Source: Rhynchosporium graminicola (Eukaryota > Ascomycota > Leotiomycetes > Helotiales > Ploettnerulaceae). Taken from it: DNA of 64,000 nucleotides. Position 1 is the stretch's first letter, and every line of letters starts with the position of its first letter. The notes below the pieces were generated by a model. That model ran no database searches. It was given only the letters and a program-made list of their open reading frames with translations, and was not told the origin of the DNA. This document shows positions 11,206 to 25,231 of this stretch, piece after piece. Made by a program: the position numbers and the translations under genes. Location: NCBI GenBank assembly GCA_900074885.1, contig FJUW01000065.1:124001-188000 (forward strand), in the 5' to 3' direction.

Positions 11206-11699
11206 ATTACGAGGATATGGGTCTTAGTATGGATCAGGTGACTATAGTCACGTGCATAGTCTGTGCGGATATTCCTAGATAATACCTTTAGTTAACTCTC
11301 TATAGTAATTAGTACTGCAATACAACTAATAACATTCAATTACTTTATGTCTTACTTTGAAGATCAACGTAACCTTGCTATAAGTTATGAGCCCCGATAG
11401 CCAGAAGTAGAGTAGTACTCAAAGAAAGCAGTAGTACTATAATTCTTAATAGTAAGCGTCGAACTGTTTCTTAGTACTAAAAGACTAGAGATTCAAGTTA
11501 CGAGCTTCCGATTAAGATATAGTATACGCGTATAGTTTAGTTAAACTAGCGCGTCTTTCTATAGTAAATACAGTCGCGTAGAATGCTAGTAGAGAGAGTT
11601 CTTCAGCTATCGCACCTACGCTATTATTAGAAGAAGTCGAAGAAGTATACTCTGATAACTCCAGCTCTATTGAAGAGTTTTTACTATTATAAACAAGCC
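11206..11699. other. Mixed-composition junction between repeats
   Basis: A stretch with less RIP (11206-11400, with CACGTG and TGCAATACAAC) grades into the presumed 5' side of the plus-strand Copia gag. No gene, LTR or inverted repeat can be supported. Confidence 0.35.
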
Positions 11700-12410
11700 G
11701 TATAGTACTTAATACTCGTACTCGTCTAGCAGTCGAAGTCGACGATTCCGAAATTATCGCATCTCGAGGTACAGAGTTTTCCGCGCTAGCGCCAGAAGCT
11801 ACCTAAGTCCCCAGAACTTAAAATATACCTGATTTACCCCTTATAAACGCTAAATCGACGTCTTAGGATTATCCAGAGAATCCGGAAGACCCGGAATCGG
11901 AACCTATTACTACGACTACACTAGAGCCGTATAAACGTAAGAAGATAAGTAACTTTATATCTTTGAACTTAGCAGATAGCTATAAGCTTAAGAGAAGAGA
12001 GAACTACACAGAATAGAGAGATAAAGTACTAAATATTACTAAAACTAATAGAATTAGCAAGTTTCTTAATATTAAGTCGCATGACTACGTGCCTAAAGAG
12101 ATAGACGAATAGAATAATAATATCGACGATAAAGCCCTTAAGAAGTAGTAAGATTAGAAGTCCGGAGATAATTAAATAACGCTAGTAATCACGGTGAGTT
12201 ATAAGGCCGGACCTCTCGCGCATATAACTAGTAAAACTACTATATTAGATATATAAGAGGCCTTATAGGCGCAGTACGAAGTAGGAGGTAATATACTAGT
12301 ATATAACGCTATATAAGATTATATTAAGCTCTAGTATAATAATTTCAACTCCCTAGAGAAGTTTATTATCGCTTTTAAGCTCTTAATTATCAAATTAGAG
12401 ACTTTAATAA
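11700..12410 (+). mobile_element. Copia-type gag relic (plus strand)
   Basis: Plus-strand translation gives an acidic linker followed by the typical opening of a Copia gag (KRKKISNFISLNLADSYKLK, then RRENYTE, stop, RDKVL) and downstream SLEKFIIAFK, with scattered stops at CAG/TGG-derived positions. At about 12410 the coding sense flips to the minus strand, so two elements abut or are nested. No LTR was assigned. Confidence 0.5.
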
Positions 12411-14170
12411 TAGCTCCACCTCTAGTATAGTATCTAATTATATTTATTACTATAGTTTCAGAGAAGTAGCCTATATAAGCTAAAAGATACGTTCTCTTTC
12501 CCTTTAGACCTTTAATCTTAAAAGGGCTCGCTATATCTATATTAAAGATAGTAAGCAGAAGAGTATCCGATATAAGTTTAGTATTACTTATAGCGTGTAT
12601 TTTACTACTATTATAAGCAGAATAGTTAGATAGGTCTAACCCCTTTTGGATTTTTAATCTTTTATATCCTTCTATAGTCTTATAGATAAACTCCTTATTA
12701 GTATATAAATAACGCTTATAATATAGGTCTAATTCGCTACTTTTATTAGAGTCTACTTTAAAAGATATAAGCTCGAGCAGCTTATAATTTACGTCTACTT
12801 CTAAGTAGTACGTATTATAATACTATTTAGCTTCTATATTAATAGAGCTATTAGAGATATTTATACCTTTTTTATTAAAGGTAACTTTCTAATATTTATT
12901 AGTTAGTTCCTTAGAGCTTGGAAGAGTAGTTTTAAAGCTAGGTATATAATTTATATCTTTAATAAGTACTCTATCGCTTTCCTTAGTGATTAAAGGGATA
13001 TCTCCTCTACTTATTATAAGTAAAATATCACTATTAGCGATAGTAATAGGCTTCTTGGATATAGGTTTATAGTCTAATAACTAGCTTTTATTCGGTGTAT
13101 AATACTCAGAAGCGCTAGAATCGAGTCCTATTCTTTAGTTATATATAGTAGCGTAAGCTTGATCTGCTGTACTACTACTACTAGTACTACTACTACTGAA
13201 AGAACTTATAAGGGCTTTAGTAGACTCCTCTTTTGATACTTTAGCGCTTTTACCTTTCGATTCCTTCTTATTATTAGTCGATTTATTAGGTATTAGCTCA
13301 GGGTGCTTTATATAGCAATTTGCCTCTAAATAGTTTATTCTATTATAGTAACTATACTTCTTACTGCCTTTCGAATTCTTCCCCTTAAAAGCCTTATTAG
13401 CTTATAAATTAGTAGAAGTATTTATTCTAGCCTCTTCTGATATAAGATCTCTTATTAAACCTTCTATATCGATAGAAGAAAGGTTATTAGAGATTTCTTC
13501 GTACTTCCCAGAAGCAAAAGAATCAAAAGAACTAAGTAAACCTTTAAATATAAAGCTAGCTACTATAGGCTTTAGAATCTTATACTTGAGCTACTTTAGG
13601 TAGACTGAACTAGCTTGAATTACGCTAGTATACTCGTCTATATTCTTATAAGAGGAGTAGGTATTATCGATAATACGATTTATATGCCTACTGATCTCCT
13701 CTAGGCTAGTAGAACCGTAGGTAGCTATAATAGCTTCCTATAGGTCTTAAGCGCTAGTCTTATCCTTAAAAATATCGAGGTTTTAAAGTGATAAAATCGA
13801 CTTAATAGCGCATAAAGCCTTCTTATTTAAAAACTAAAAATCAGCTAGTCTCTTATAGTATTTAATCGCTAGCTCCGGAGAGTAAGAAGTATAATCTACT
13901 CTCTTTTCGCCTTACGCGTTAATACGTTCTTCTGATTTGAAGTAGAGAGCTCGGCTAGGCTTAGTCTTAGTACTATCGATATAAGATATATAGCTGTTTA
14001 CCTCTAAGTAGAGGCTAGCCGTATTAAGCTACTCTATATAGTTAGAGCAGCCTACTAGCTTATCTCCCTTAAAAGAAGATATGATTCCTTATAGGTAGTT
14101 TAGTACTAAGTACTAAGAGGTCTTGAAAGTACGAGTTTTACTCGTATAAGCTACTAAGCAACTTGAAAAG
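12411..14170 (-). mobile_element. Copia gag-protease-preintegrase relic (minus strand)
   Basis: On the minus strand there is a zinc-knuckle block (KKYSYYNRINYLEANCYIKHPE, cut here to KYSYYNRINYLEANCYIK) in which the first two cysteines read as tyrosine, as TGC to TAC RIP would give. A Ser/Lys-rich linker follows, then a protease-like LLD segment and a pre-integrase-like block. The order matches Copia polyproteins, and the sequence is broken by stops. Its integrase and reverse transcriptase are not contiguous. Confidence 0.6.
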
Positions 14171-15587
14171 ATACTAATCTTATCTTACTCTTGAAAAAGA
14201 TAATAGCTACGCCGAGCTTACTATCTTATCGAGTTTTTCACTTAGTTAAAATCAATAGTAGTATATAGTAACTACGTCTATTATATTTACTATTGAATTA
14301 ATCTTACTACTAGGCCCAGTTTTACCTTATAGCGCCTCAAGTACTACTATTAAGTAACCCTCTCCGAGGATAGCTTCTTATACTTAATAGTAGCTTATAT
14401 TAGCTAACTTGTGATATATACTAAGCTAAATAGCGATTAGAAGCTATATATTACTACTTAACGAGGCCTAGCTTCTAAACTAAGTCGGTAGTAGCTACGG
14501 GCACCCCGGAATAAGATCTTAGCCTTCGTACCTAGGGTCACTAGGTCGTCTCTACTTCTAAAGGCTTCGAGAGGTTATAAGTTATAATTTCCCTATAACT
14601 TCGTCTTAGGGTTAAGGGCCACGAGTCTGATTCGCTATAGCTGTATTAGTAGGGCTTAAAGGGGCTAGCTTACTAGCTAGCTCTAGGCGAAAGAGTCGTT
14701 GAAAACGATTAAGTAACGCCTGATCAGGAAGCTCCTTTATTAGTAAGGAGTAACGGAAGCGAGTTTAGGCGAGGTCGATCGAAGGAAGCGTCTGATTAGC
14801 TGATTTCACTAAGTGAATTGCTACTATATATCCTTATTAGAAAAAGTACTACTAGGAGTACTACTAGCCCCGAAGAGATACGCTGAACTAGTTAACTTAC
14901 TCGTAGAATACGATACAGAGGAACTACTAGACTATTAATATAAATAAGGTATTATTAGATACTTAATAAAATAGAAGAACTATTTATATTTGGAAAATAT
15001 ACAGGAACTTAAGGCGAGCTTCTATTACTTAGTATTACTAGCTAGCTTCTATCGACGAAACCTAGATCTACTTAGAAAGGATTAGCCGAGTTAAAAAGTA
15101 CCTCTACTATCGAGTCGGAAGGAAGCTCGAGAGGAAAGGAGGAAAGCGATCTTTCTGCGATAGCTAACTTAGTAATAGGAAGAGGAAGCTAAGGAAGTTA
15201 GTTAGAGTATTTATCTAGATAAGGCTTAGGAGGAATAAGAGAACGCTTTATTTTCCTAAGCTACTAGAATCGATAAACTTCTTTTAAGGGAAGCTATATA
15301 GCTAGATATCCTGAGGTATTATAAGATCTTTTCGCTCGAATATACTCGGAATAATAAGTTAATTCCTTGAGATCTAGAAAATAATTTCGATACTATTTCC
15401 GGCAAAAGGAATAAGTCTCTGCTAGATAATTTGATTTTTTAATACGTATTATAAGTATAATACGCTCTTTTATCTTCTTATAATTAGAAGATAATATATT
15501 AAGAAAGGAAGTTGAAATCTAACTAATTATTAACGTCTCTATCGGTATACTTAAGCGTAAGGACACGCTAAGATAGGAGGGGGATAG
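14171..15587. mobile_element. Unresolved RIPed repeat DNA ending in a polypurine tract before LTR-B1
   Basis: Dense TpA, no gene. The last about 45 bp (ACTTAAGCGTAAGG...GGAGGGGGATAG) recur just upstream of LTR-B2 near 31217-31255. They therefore belong to the 3' end of the LTR-B family interior, including its polypurine tract. The element's 5' part is not recognisable. Confidence 0.45.
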
Positions 15588-16089
15588 TATTATAAACCCG
15601 GTAAAGTTCTTAGTACTAGAACTATCTTAGCACCAGAATGCTAATAGTACTACTATATAGTACGTACTAAACGGGTTTTAGTACTAAAGAGAAAGTTAGT
15701 ACTATAGGAGAATAGTACTAATATAGTTATAGTATAAATCAGCGACTAGTACTATAGGCCTACCTATATCGTAGTAATAATAATATAGTTATAAGTAATC
15801 TAGTATCACGTGATAGAGTCTAGCTTAGCGGGAGTCCAGAAAATAGAGTCGGACTCTATATAAGGGACTCCCTAAGTAGAAGACTCCTAATAGAGGAGAA
15901 GGTTCTATATAAGACTAGTACTTCTGCTATTAGATAGGAGCTTCGTGCTCAAATTCATATAGTAATTAATACCTGCTTATAATATCTTAATTCTAATTAA
16001 GAACCGAACTTCTTATTTACTTTACTTTATAGCTAATACTAACCGACGAGCCTGTACACCGCGTACCAGTCAGAACCAGGAACGTTATA
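15588..16089 (+). repeat. LTR-B copy 1 (about 502 bp)
   Basis: A direct repeat of 31256-31752. It begins TATTATAAACC (TGTTACGAACC before RIP) and ends CCAGGAACGTTATA. Near its 3' end both copies contain a TATA-like TTCTATATAAGACTAG about 190 bp from the end and share TCGTGCTC/TCGTACTCAAATTC. It is preceded by a purine tract, so it is at least a 3' LTR. No matching target duplication was found. Confidence 0.75.
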
Positions 16090-16500
16090 AAGGAGTTTAT
16101 GGATAGAAAGAGAACTAGTACTAAGGAATCCGTAAGCCTTCTAATAATTCTGATCTTTTAATACCTTAGCTAATTTACTTAGTTCCTTAAAAACTATTAT
16201 ATAAATCCTCGATAAGTGCTTAAAGATATAAAAGCTAAGAGAGCTCTAAAGAAAAGCAGTAGTGATATAGAGTCAGAATCTGAGGTCGAGATCCTTAATA
16301 TGAAGTCTATTAAACTTGAACTTTCTCTAAAGAAGAGAGATCGTAGTAGCAGTACGAGTAGAGCTTCGACTAGTAAGTTTATAGGGTTATATAGTAGTAG
16401 GACTCCTTCTAAGGATAGAAAGTATTATACTAAGTACCAGATTAAGCGCTAGAAGAATAGCTTAGAGTAAGTATTTAATCTTCCTATATAATTATTCGCG
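16090..16500 (+). mobile_element. Decayed gag-like start downstream of LTR-B1
   Basis: Thirteen bases after the LTR an ATG opens a Lys/Ser-rich, highly charged frame (MDRKRTSTKES..., with stops) that continues as an open 78-codon piece at 16216-16452 (SSSDIESESEVEIL...). This fits the N-terminus of a retrotransposon gag, which would make LTR-B1 act as a 5' LTR as well. Coding stops at about 16500, where a minus-strand Copia pol begins. Confidence 0.4.
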
Positions 16501-17373
16501 GATCCCTAAAAGCTTAGTTTTTTAGTCTGATTTTTGTAAATGAAAATACGCCGAGTTAGTGACTTGATATACTACTTTTAAAGTTCCTCTATTTATAATC
16601 TATAGTTTCTAAAATTTAAGAGAGATCCAAAAACTTTAAATTTCTATCAAGTGAGATTCTTTATAATACTATCTGCTAGTATATTATTAGTTAGCAGATA
16701 AGTTACTATAAATAATCCCTTAGTATACTCTTACTTAAGCTATATATTCTGAATATTAATATATTATAGTTTAGTAATTATTCTCTCGCTTTTATTTATA
16801 ACTAGCTTAATTATTTATTAATTATCGTAAAAGATCTCTTAAGTCTCTCTAATATCGAAGGCAAGATCTTTAAAGAATCTCTAAAGAGCTATAGTTTCTT
16901 TTATTAAGTTAGCTAATATAAGTAGTTTAGCTTTAGTTATAGAGGTTATAACTATATCTTATATCAAAGCTTTCTAAATTAGTAGTCCTCTATATATAAG
17001 GATTAGATATCCTTAGGATAATCTTCTAGAGTCTAGATCGTTTATAAATAAGGTATCAGAAGCTAATACTAAAGCTCTTAAGTATTCTCTTTTATAAATA
17101 ATCCCTAGAAATCGAGTACTATAAAGATATCGAATTAGCTAGTAGATAGTTATAAAATAGTCTGATAAGGGATTAGTTAAGTACTTAGAGAGCTATAAGA
17201 TAATATATAATATATCTAGTCGAACTATAATTATAGTATAGAGAACTAATCTTACTCTCTCTTGAAATACTTTAATTAACTTCTTTAAAGCTTAGTTTAA
17301 GTCCTTAATAAGATTAAGTTAAGGAAATAATATAGTTAAGTAGTTTCTATTTATTTAATTAAACTTATACGTA

Positions 17374-17641
17374 TATAACGACACAAGACTCGAGGCGGTA
17401 TATAAGTAAGAATAAACAAGTAGGGAAGCTAAGAGCGATCTTATATAGTCTACTACGAAGGAAATAAAAAGATAAGGAAGGAAGAAGAAGAGAGATAGAG
17501 TATAAGGCACCTTATATATATATGCCGGTACTAGTCCGATACTATACCGAGTCGGATACTAGTTCTGCCGGGATACTTGTGAACCTGGGCCTTAGTATCT
17601 ATCCTTCTTCTTATGTGATATTCAGGTGAGCTGTCGTCATA
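17374..17641 (-). mobile_element. Solo Gypsy LTR (268 bp) inside the Copia pol
   Basis: The same 268-bp length as the LTRs of the complete element, in inverted orientation. It starts TATAACGACACAAGACTCGAGG and ends GCTGTCGTCATA. Flanks are ACGTA (17369-17373) and ACGTG (17642-17646), a 5-bp target duplication with one G/A difference of RIP type. No interior sequence follows, so it is a solo LTR left by recombination. Confidence 0.85.
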
Positions 17642-17733
17642 ACGTGATCTTTTTAATATATTAATTATATATAAGTAAGATAGTTTTAAGCTTTCTATTA
17701 TAAAGCACTCTAATACTAAGGAATTACTTAATA

Positions 17734-18001
17734 TATGACGATAGCTCACCTGAATATCATATGAGAAGAAGAATAGATAACAGGGCCTAAGTTCATAGGT
17801 ATCCCGGCAGAACTAGTATCCGACCCGGTATAGTATCGGACTAGTACCGGTATATATATATAAGGTGCCTTATACTCTATCTCTCTTCTTCTTCCTTCCT
17901 TATCTTTTTATTTCCTTTATAATAGACTATATAAGATCGCTCTTAGCCTCCCTACTTATTTATTCTTACTTATATACTACCTTAAGTCTTATATCGTTAT
18001 A
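17734..18001 (+). repeat. 5' LTR of the complete Gypsy element
   Basis: 268 bp, starts TATGACGATAGCTCACC and ends TATCGTTATA. It has a TATA-like ACCGGTATATATATATAAGG stretch near 17847-17866. Confidence 0.9.
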
Positions 18002-21000
18002 TTAAATAAAAAGATTAAGATAGCTAGAGATAGCTTACTATAATATCTTACTACTAAGTTAGTTATTCGATAACTACTCGCATATAGCTAAGATACTAGA
18101 GATCTCTCGGATAACTATAAATCAGGGTTTAATTTAGCTTATCGCAAATAGTATAATAGAGGAGGTCTTCGCTAATACTCCTTTAATAACCCCCTTAGTA
18201 TAAAGGAATTATAGATAGATTTTAAAGAAAGTATAATAAATACCCCGGAACTTTAACCTTTACGTATTACCGCCGAAATAGCCCTAATATACCCCTTTTT
18301 AAGCTACTATTATAGCTCTTAACTAATAAACTAGAGACCTCTCTAGTTCTGGGGGAACTTAACGCGATCCCCCCCGCTTTACCTCCGAACCTAATCTATT
18401 ATACCCTTCCTTACCTTAAATATCTCCTACCCTAGAGAATATTAATACCTTATTAAGGAAGTACTAACTAAGAGGGAAAGGAAAATAAAAGCGAAATTTA
18501 CTAGGAGTATAATCGCTAAGTACTCCTATTACCGCAGGTGACTCGAACCTGATCTGTTCCTTCTTATAATAATTAGCGGACTAAGAGGAAAAGAATAACT
18601 CTCTAGAAGATACTATAGATAGACTGATCTCCGTATAAGATAAGTTCCTTATAAGGGTCTCTCGCTTATCTTCGACTCTCCTACTAGAACTAATACTATA
18701 ATCTCCGCGTATAGCGGAGTTTAATAACCTAATAAACTCTATTCTAATATATAGCACCGAGAGAGAGGATACTATTCCTAATAAACTATCTCTCTCTCTC
18801 GGCGCCGAATCAGTAGAGTTATACCCTAGGAAGTCTTATCTTACTAAGAAGATCCTGCCCTTAGATAATAGATCGGACTTTATCTTCTTTTAATAGAGAG
18901 TATCGATATAAGACTAGCTAGCTATAAACGCCGACTACTACCTTACGGACTTCTCCCGGCGTGTTCTCGTATAGGAGCTAGTTACTAGATTAGCTAAGGA
19001 GTATCTTACGCTTTAGTACCTTACTAATAAGTTTAAAACTAGCGATAAAATAATCTCCTTATTAGAGGAGAACTTTCTTACTAGTTTAGAGGAAGATAAC
19101 TACTATAACGCTTTCTACTACCTAGAAATATAATAACCCGGCTATATACGCGAGACTTTCGCTGAGTTTCGTAGTCGATTTTAAAGCGCTACTATTTAAG
19201 GTAAGGTTAAAAAGAAGAAGTAGTTCTTCTATATATAAGATAAGATTATATTATCCTTATACGCTTTAACTCTTATTATTAAACTAATATAGAATAAGGA
19301 CTACGCTTCTATAGTTAGATCCTTACTTTCTTTTAATACTAAGTGTCGCTATAACTCAGAACGTACTTATCCCGAGAAAGCTATTACCTAAGTATAGCAC
19401 TATAAGCTTACTGTTACTACTATGACTACTACTAGTTCTACCTCTTACCGGTCCTTAAGCTTAGCTCCTCGATAAACTACTCTTGCACTATATATACGTA
19501 CTTCTACCCCGGTACGGTCTAGTACTCCCTCTGCGCTAAAACGCCCTACTACCTTAACCGGAGAACCCCTTAGGTATTATAATTATAGATAGCTCGAGTA
19601 TATTAAGCTAGACTGCCTTAACTCGCCTAAGGTTTAATTAATTAATAAATTTCCGGAAGAGGATTAAGTAACTAAGGAAGTAATAGAAGATATACTCTCC
19701 GAATCTGGACTAATACTAGAGGGAAATAATAAGGCTTAGGTAAAAACTCCTTCCTAGGTCTACGTAGGTATAATCTCTCTAATCTGGACCTTAACTCCTT
19801 GATAAGAGGTAAGTAATTCATATACCTGACTATAGTTAGTATAAATAGGCTAGGAGTCTCTATAAATAGCCTAATCGATACTAGAGCGAATAGTTATCTA
19901 TTTATTAATCGTACTCTTACCGGATAACTATCGGGGGCCCTTGGTATTAAAATCGAGCTACTGCTTTATTCTATTCTAATACGTAGTTTCTAATAGTTTA
20001 TTAGAACCTATATCACCTATTTTATACGTTTATACCTTTCTATTAATAGTAGGCGTATTTATAACTACCTTTTTATTCTCCTCGATTTAGAATAATAAGA
20101 TATAATTATTAGTATTAAATAGATACGATAATTTTAGGTTAAGCTAGATACGCTCTACTATAAGCTACTATAGTCAGAACGCTATCTAGCTACTCTCTAA
20201 TATAATAAGGAGATAATTATAACTCTATCGCCTCGTAAACCTAGTATTAATTAATCTTACTAAATCGATGCTAACGCGCAGGACTTAGCTATAAACTAGC
20301 TAGACTAATACCGATTATACTAAACAGTAGCGATATAGTATATTAACGTATCGTCCTTACCCTTTAACTTATTTCCGCTTATCGCTAAGGAATCCGAACT
20401 CCTTTCCGCTCCGAATTCATCGAGAAAAGTACTTGCGCCGAAACTCTACTATAAGTGCTTTTCTTAACCTCTAAGGATCTAGAAACCGGTTCCGATTTAC
20501 TAAATTAATACTATAGCTTTTTACTTTAATATAAAACGTAAAGGTTCCGAATTATTCTTTATTAGTATCTACGTGATAGACTGCCTCTTATAAGACTATC
20601 TAAATAGCGACTCTCCTGAGGATCCCGATACCGAACGACTCGTAGCTGAAAAGCTACCGGAATAGTATTATACTCTTAAGGAAGCCTTTTCTAAGTAGGA
20701 TTCTAATATTCTTCTGCCGTATCGCTTATACGATTATAAAATCATTCTAGAAGAACTATTACCTAACGTATATTCGCCCTTATATTAGTAATCTATAGAC
20801 GAATTACAAGTGACTAAAGAGTATCTTATAGAGAACCTAGATAAGGGATTTATCGAATCTAGCTAAAGTCCCTTTATATTACTTATACTATTCGTTAAAA
20901 AGGCCGATAGAGGATTACGCTTCTATATTAACTATCGTAAGCTTAATACGATCACTCGAAAGGATTCATACTTAATACCTAGGATCGATAAGCTCTTAAC

Positions 21001-23699
21001 TCGTATATCTAAAGTAGTAATCTTTACTAAACTAGATATCCGGGTAGTATTTAATTATATCTGTATAGACCCCGAATCAGAGGAGTATATTACTTTCTGA
21101 ACCCGCTTCGGATCCTATAAATATAAAGTACTACTTTTTAGGCTCTATAATAGACTTAGTACGTACTAGCGATATATGAATAATATACTACTAGACTACT
21201 TAGATAATTTCTATATAGCTTACTTAGATAATATCCTTATATACTCGGAAACGCTCTAGGAATATAAGGAACATGTTAAATTAGTATTATAACGCTTAAT
21301 AGATATCGGATTTTAGGTAGATATTAAGAAAAGCGAATTCCATGTTACTCGGACTAAATACCTCAGATATATTATTACTACTAACGGAATCGAGCTAGAT
21401 CCCGAGAAGGTAATACTATTAGTAGACTAGAAGTACCCCGAAATAGTAATAGCTATAAAATCCTTCTTAGGATTCTATAGGTTCTACTATTAATTTATTC
21501 GGAATTTCGGCCTTATCGCTAAACCTCTCTTAGTACTTACTCGGCCTATAGTACTATAGAATTTCACTAATAATTATAAGAAGTCCTTCGACGATTTACG
21601 TTAATAGCTACTATTAGTGTAGAAACTATACTATTTCGACCTTAAATTATAGACTAAACTAGAAACTAATACTTCTAATAGTATAATAGCTAGAGTTATC
21701 TCTTAATTATATAAAGATAACTAGTAGTATCTAATTAGATTCTACTCCTATATTCTTAATAGATATAAACTAAATTAAAAGATCTATAATAAGGAGCTAT
21801 ACGCTATTATTAAGTCTTTCCGGAAATAGAGACTAGAACTTATATCTTTATAACGCTATACTAGCGTATATACGGACTATTAATCCTTAGAATACTTTAT
21901 AACTACTAAGGTCCAAACTAGTAAGTAAGCTAGATAGATAGAATTCCTTTCCGAATTCAACTTTTAAATTATATATACGCCTAGTAAAGATAACGCTAAA
22001 GCTAATATCCTTAGCTATAGGGAATAAGATCTAAGGATATAAGAATAATAGAAACAGGATAGTAGATCTCGGGTTTTACTACTTCTAGATTACTTAGACC
22101 TTAGGATTAACGTAAAACTAGCTAAGTATTATATCGATCAAATTAGTTATATATGCCTAATATCGCTAAGGACTAATACGCTATCGGAACCCGTATATAA
22201 CTCTTTTGATTTAATCGAGAAACTATACTAATTCAACTGAGAATTGTTCTCTAATAAACGGAATATATTAGGAGATAGCTATACTATTAATAATAGTTTA
22301 CTACTTTATAACAGTTGTCTATACGTATAACGCTATACCCCGCTATATACCTGTTTAATTAGCGAAATCTATAATTAAGTTTCCTCCGCTTATCCGAATA
22401 CTCGTAAGACTACCGAAATAATTTCCACTTATTACTACTAGAAAGGACTTGTATCGGATATGAAATAGTATACTTGTAATTACTGCTCTTTCATCTGAAG
22501 TAAACGAAATAGTAAAGATTCTTATACTTATTACCGGTACTTAGCTATCTTATATAGTACTTAGCTATAGATTTTAAGGATTTCTCGCCTGATAACTAAG
22601 GATTTAATAGGATATTAGTATTTATTAACCGCCTAGGGAAGGACTCTATATTAATACTATACTACTATAATATCGATACCCGTAGGATAGTAATATTATT
22701 TATCTAATAGATATATCGTTTCGGATATACTCCTAAGTTAATTATATCCGACCGAGGAGCTTAGTTAGTCTTATTCTTCTAATAAGAGTTTTGCTGAATA
22801 ATTAGAGTTAAGGTTAAGCTCTCTACCTCCTTCTACTAGTAAACCGACGGATAAACGGAGATTATAAATCGGTATATTAACTAACGCCTTAGACCTTTTA
22901 TTAATTACTACTAGAGTAACTAGAGCGAACTACTACTAATAATAGATCGCGCTTAAGTAACCCTACCTTACGACTCTATCGGTATAGCGCTATATACCCT
23001 TAAATATAGTATACTACTATAGAATAGCTAAGACTAGAAGTAACTTACCGGATTGATACTATAAGAGAAGCTTAATTATACCGATACTAAATCCCTAGCT
23101 AAACGTACTAAATCCGCTATCGAGGTTATAAAAGCTAATATACTAGCTACTTAGTATAAGATAAGCGCTATAACTGACCCGAAATAGCGTAATATTAACT
23201 AGGAAGTTAGAGATAAGGTATTTCTCTCTATAAGGAACCTTAAGAATTACTAGCTAAGTAAGAAGCTATCTAGTCTCTAGGTAGGACTATACTAGGTCCT
23301 AGCTAAGATCAGATACTCCTATAAGCTAGATTTACCCCCGGGATCTTCTATATACGATATATTCGCCTCTAAATTACTCTTTAAGGACCCGGACGACTTA
23401 TTACTAAGCTAGGAGTTACTAAACTTACCCCCGGAAGTTATCGCTACTTAAGAAGAGTAAGAGTTATAAGATATACTCGCTATATAGCTCCTAAGAGGTA
23501 ATCTGAAGTATTAAGTTAGCTAGCTAGGCTACGACTCGGACCTAACTTAGTATAACGCTTCCGACCTAATAGGTACTCTATATAAGCTTAGAGACTTCTA
23601 TACTACTAACTTAAGTAAACTTAGACCTCCGCGTAAACTAGATCAGTGGATTAAGGCTTAGGAAGACGGAATAGACGACTATAGTTACTTAGAGGATAA

Positions 23700-24830
23700 T
23701 AAGCTATTATAGTTACTAGTATTAGAATTTATTACTAGGAATAATCCCCTGATTATACTCCGTAATAATACTATATCTAAAACTCTACTTCTTTAACTAT
23801 CTCTACTTTACTAGCTTCCTCCCCTAAGTTCTCTAGAGCTTCTAGTAAATCTGGAATATCTAGAACCAGAACTACTATATCTAACTCCTTACTTAAATCT
23901 ACTAACGTAGCCCTAGTAGTAGACCGAGTATAATAGCTAATCCTACGGGCTTTCTTCTTTAGAGAAAGTCCGGGAGTATCTAGATCTAACGCTATCTCTG
24001 AACTAGAAAGTAAATTCCTCTTTCCCTAAGTATCAGATATCGTAGCCTTAAATATAGCTTTCTTCGTAAATTCCCGTATAATATTATTTAATTCCTTTAT
24101 CTGCTTTAACGCTATTTTAGCTATTAACTTAGACTCCGCCGAATCGACTATTAGAAGATCTAAATCCTATATCGCGTTAGTATCGTACTAATATCTAAGG
24201 GTTTAAGATCGCAACTTATTACCTTAATAAACTCTAACTCTTTAAATACTTTCTCTATAGAACGCCTTAAAGCCTAAGTCTCTGCTAATTATATAGTAGT
24301 AATTTTTAATATAGTAGTAAGAGCAGTAGATTTCGCGAGATAATAGATCTGATTAATAGCCTTATAAGTAGCTATAATACTACTCCGATTTAGCTCCGTG
24401 TCCTTAGCTTCGCCGCTAGGAAGTAAACCGGATAAAATAGTATACTCTGTATTAATATAGTTAGGTAACTATAACGCGTTAGTATATATAACTACGTTTA
24501 TATTCAAGTAACTTATATACTTATAACCGCTCTTTAATACTAAATAATACTTATAAAGCTTAGAGTTAGGCTTATTAAATAAGTATAGGAGTTCTAAAAT
24601 AGGAGTATTATTATATTTTATCTTAAGGAAAGCGCGAATATATCGCAGGTAATATATATGATATGCCGCCGAAAGAGTAACGGCAGGAACTAGTAAAGGC
24701 ACTATAGGAGTTAGCGTTATAGATCCGTGAAACCCCTATACTATACTTAAAACTACCTCTAAAACTAAGATAGGAAACTTACTTATATTAAGAGAAGAGT
24801 TAATTAGGTCGATTAATATATAAGATTACA
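23700..24830 (-). other. Antisense reading frame between integrase and 3' LTR of the Gypsy element
   Basis: On the minus strand the zone reads as long open blocks with few stops. One is 24702-24469 (77 codons, MPLLVPAVTLSAAYH...). Its continuation runs to about 24190, with two in-frame stops. Another runs from about 24160 to 23780 and includes LIAKIALKQIKELNNIIREF and SLKKKARRISYYTRS. The plus-strand reading of the same zone is stop-dense and featureless. The composition suggests a once-coding accessory protein of perhaps 300 or more residues, partly charged and helix-forming. No family is recognised. RIP has broken it, and one frame change is needed near 24170. Confidence 0.5.
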
Positions 24831-25218
24831 GTAGACTACTATAGTAGTTAGTAACGATACTTACTCTAGGAGCTATATTGTAGTCTAGGGAGAGTAAACT
24901 TATAAGTTGAAGTAGTTATCGCGGTTGAAAAGGAAAAGCTCTAATATTAATAAACCTCTTCCTTTATATACCCTACGCCCTATTTAAACTCGACTCCTAC
25001 TATAAATAGATAAAGTAAATACCGCTTACTGCTTAATTTGGAAGCTACGACTAATATAGTACTATTACGGCGACGTAACTAGTCAGAACCTGATAAAGAA
25101 TTTACTACTACTAAAGAGCAGCTAGCGCCTATTACGCGAATATCGACGAAAACAGTTATAATAAAGACTAATTCCAGTATAAACTATAACCTTCCGAGCT
25201 TAGGGTTAAGCTCTTCTT

Positions 25219-25228
25219 AGGGGGGGGG
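25219..25228 (+). other. Polypurine tract of the Gypsy element
   Basis: A followed by nine G, three bases before the 3' LTR. This is the position and composition of a plus-strand priming site. Confidence 0.8.
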
Positions 25229-25231
25229 TAA

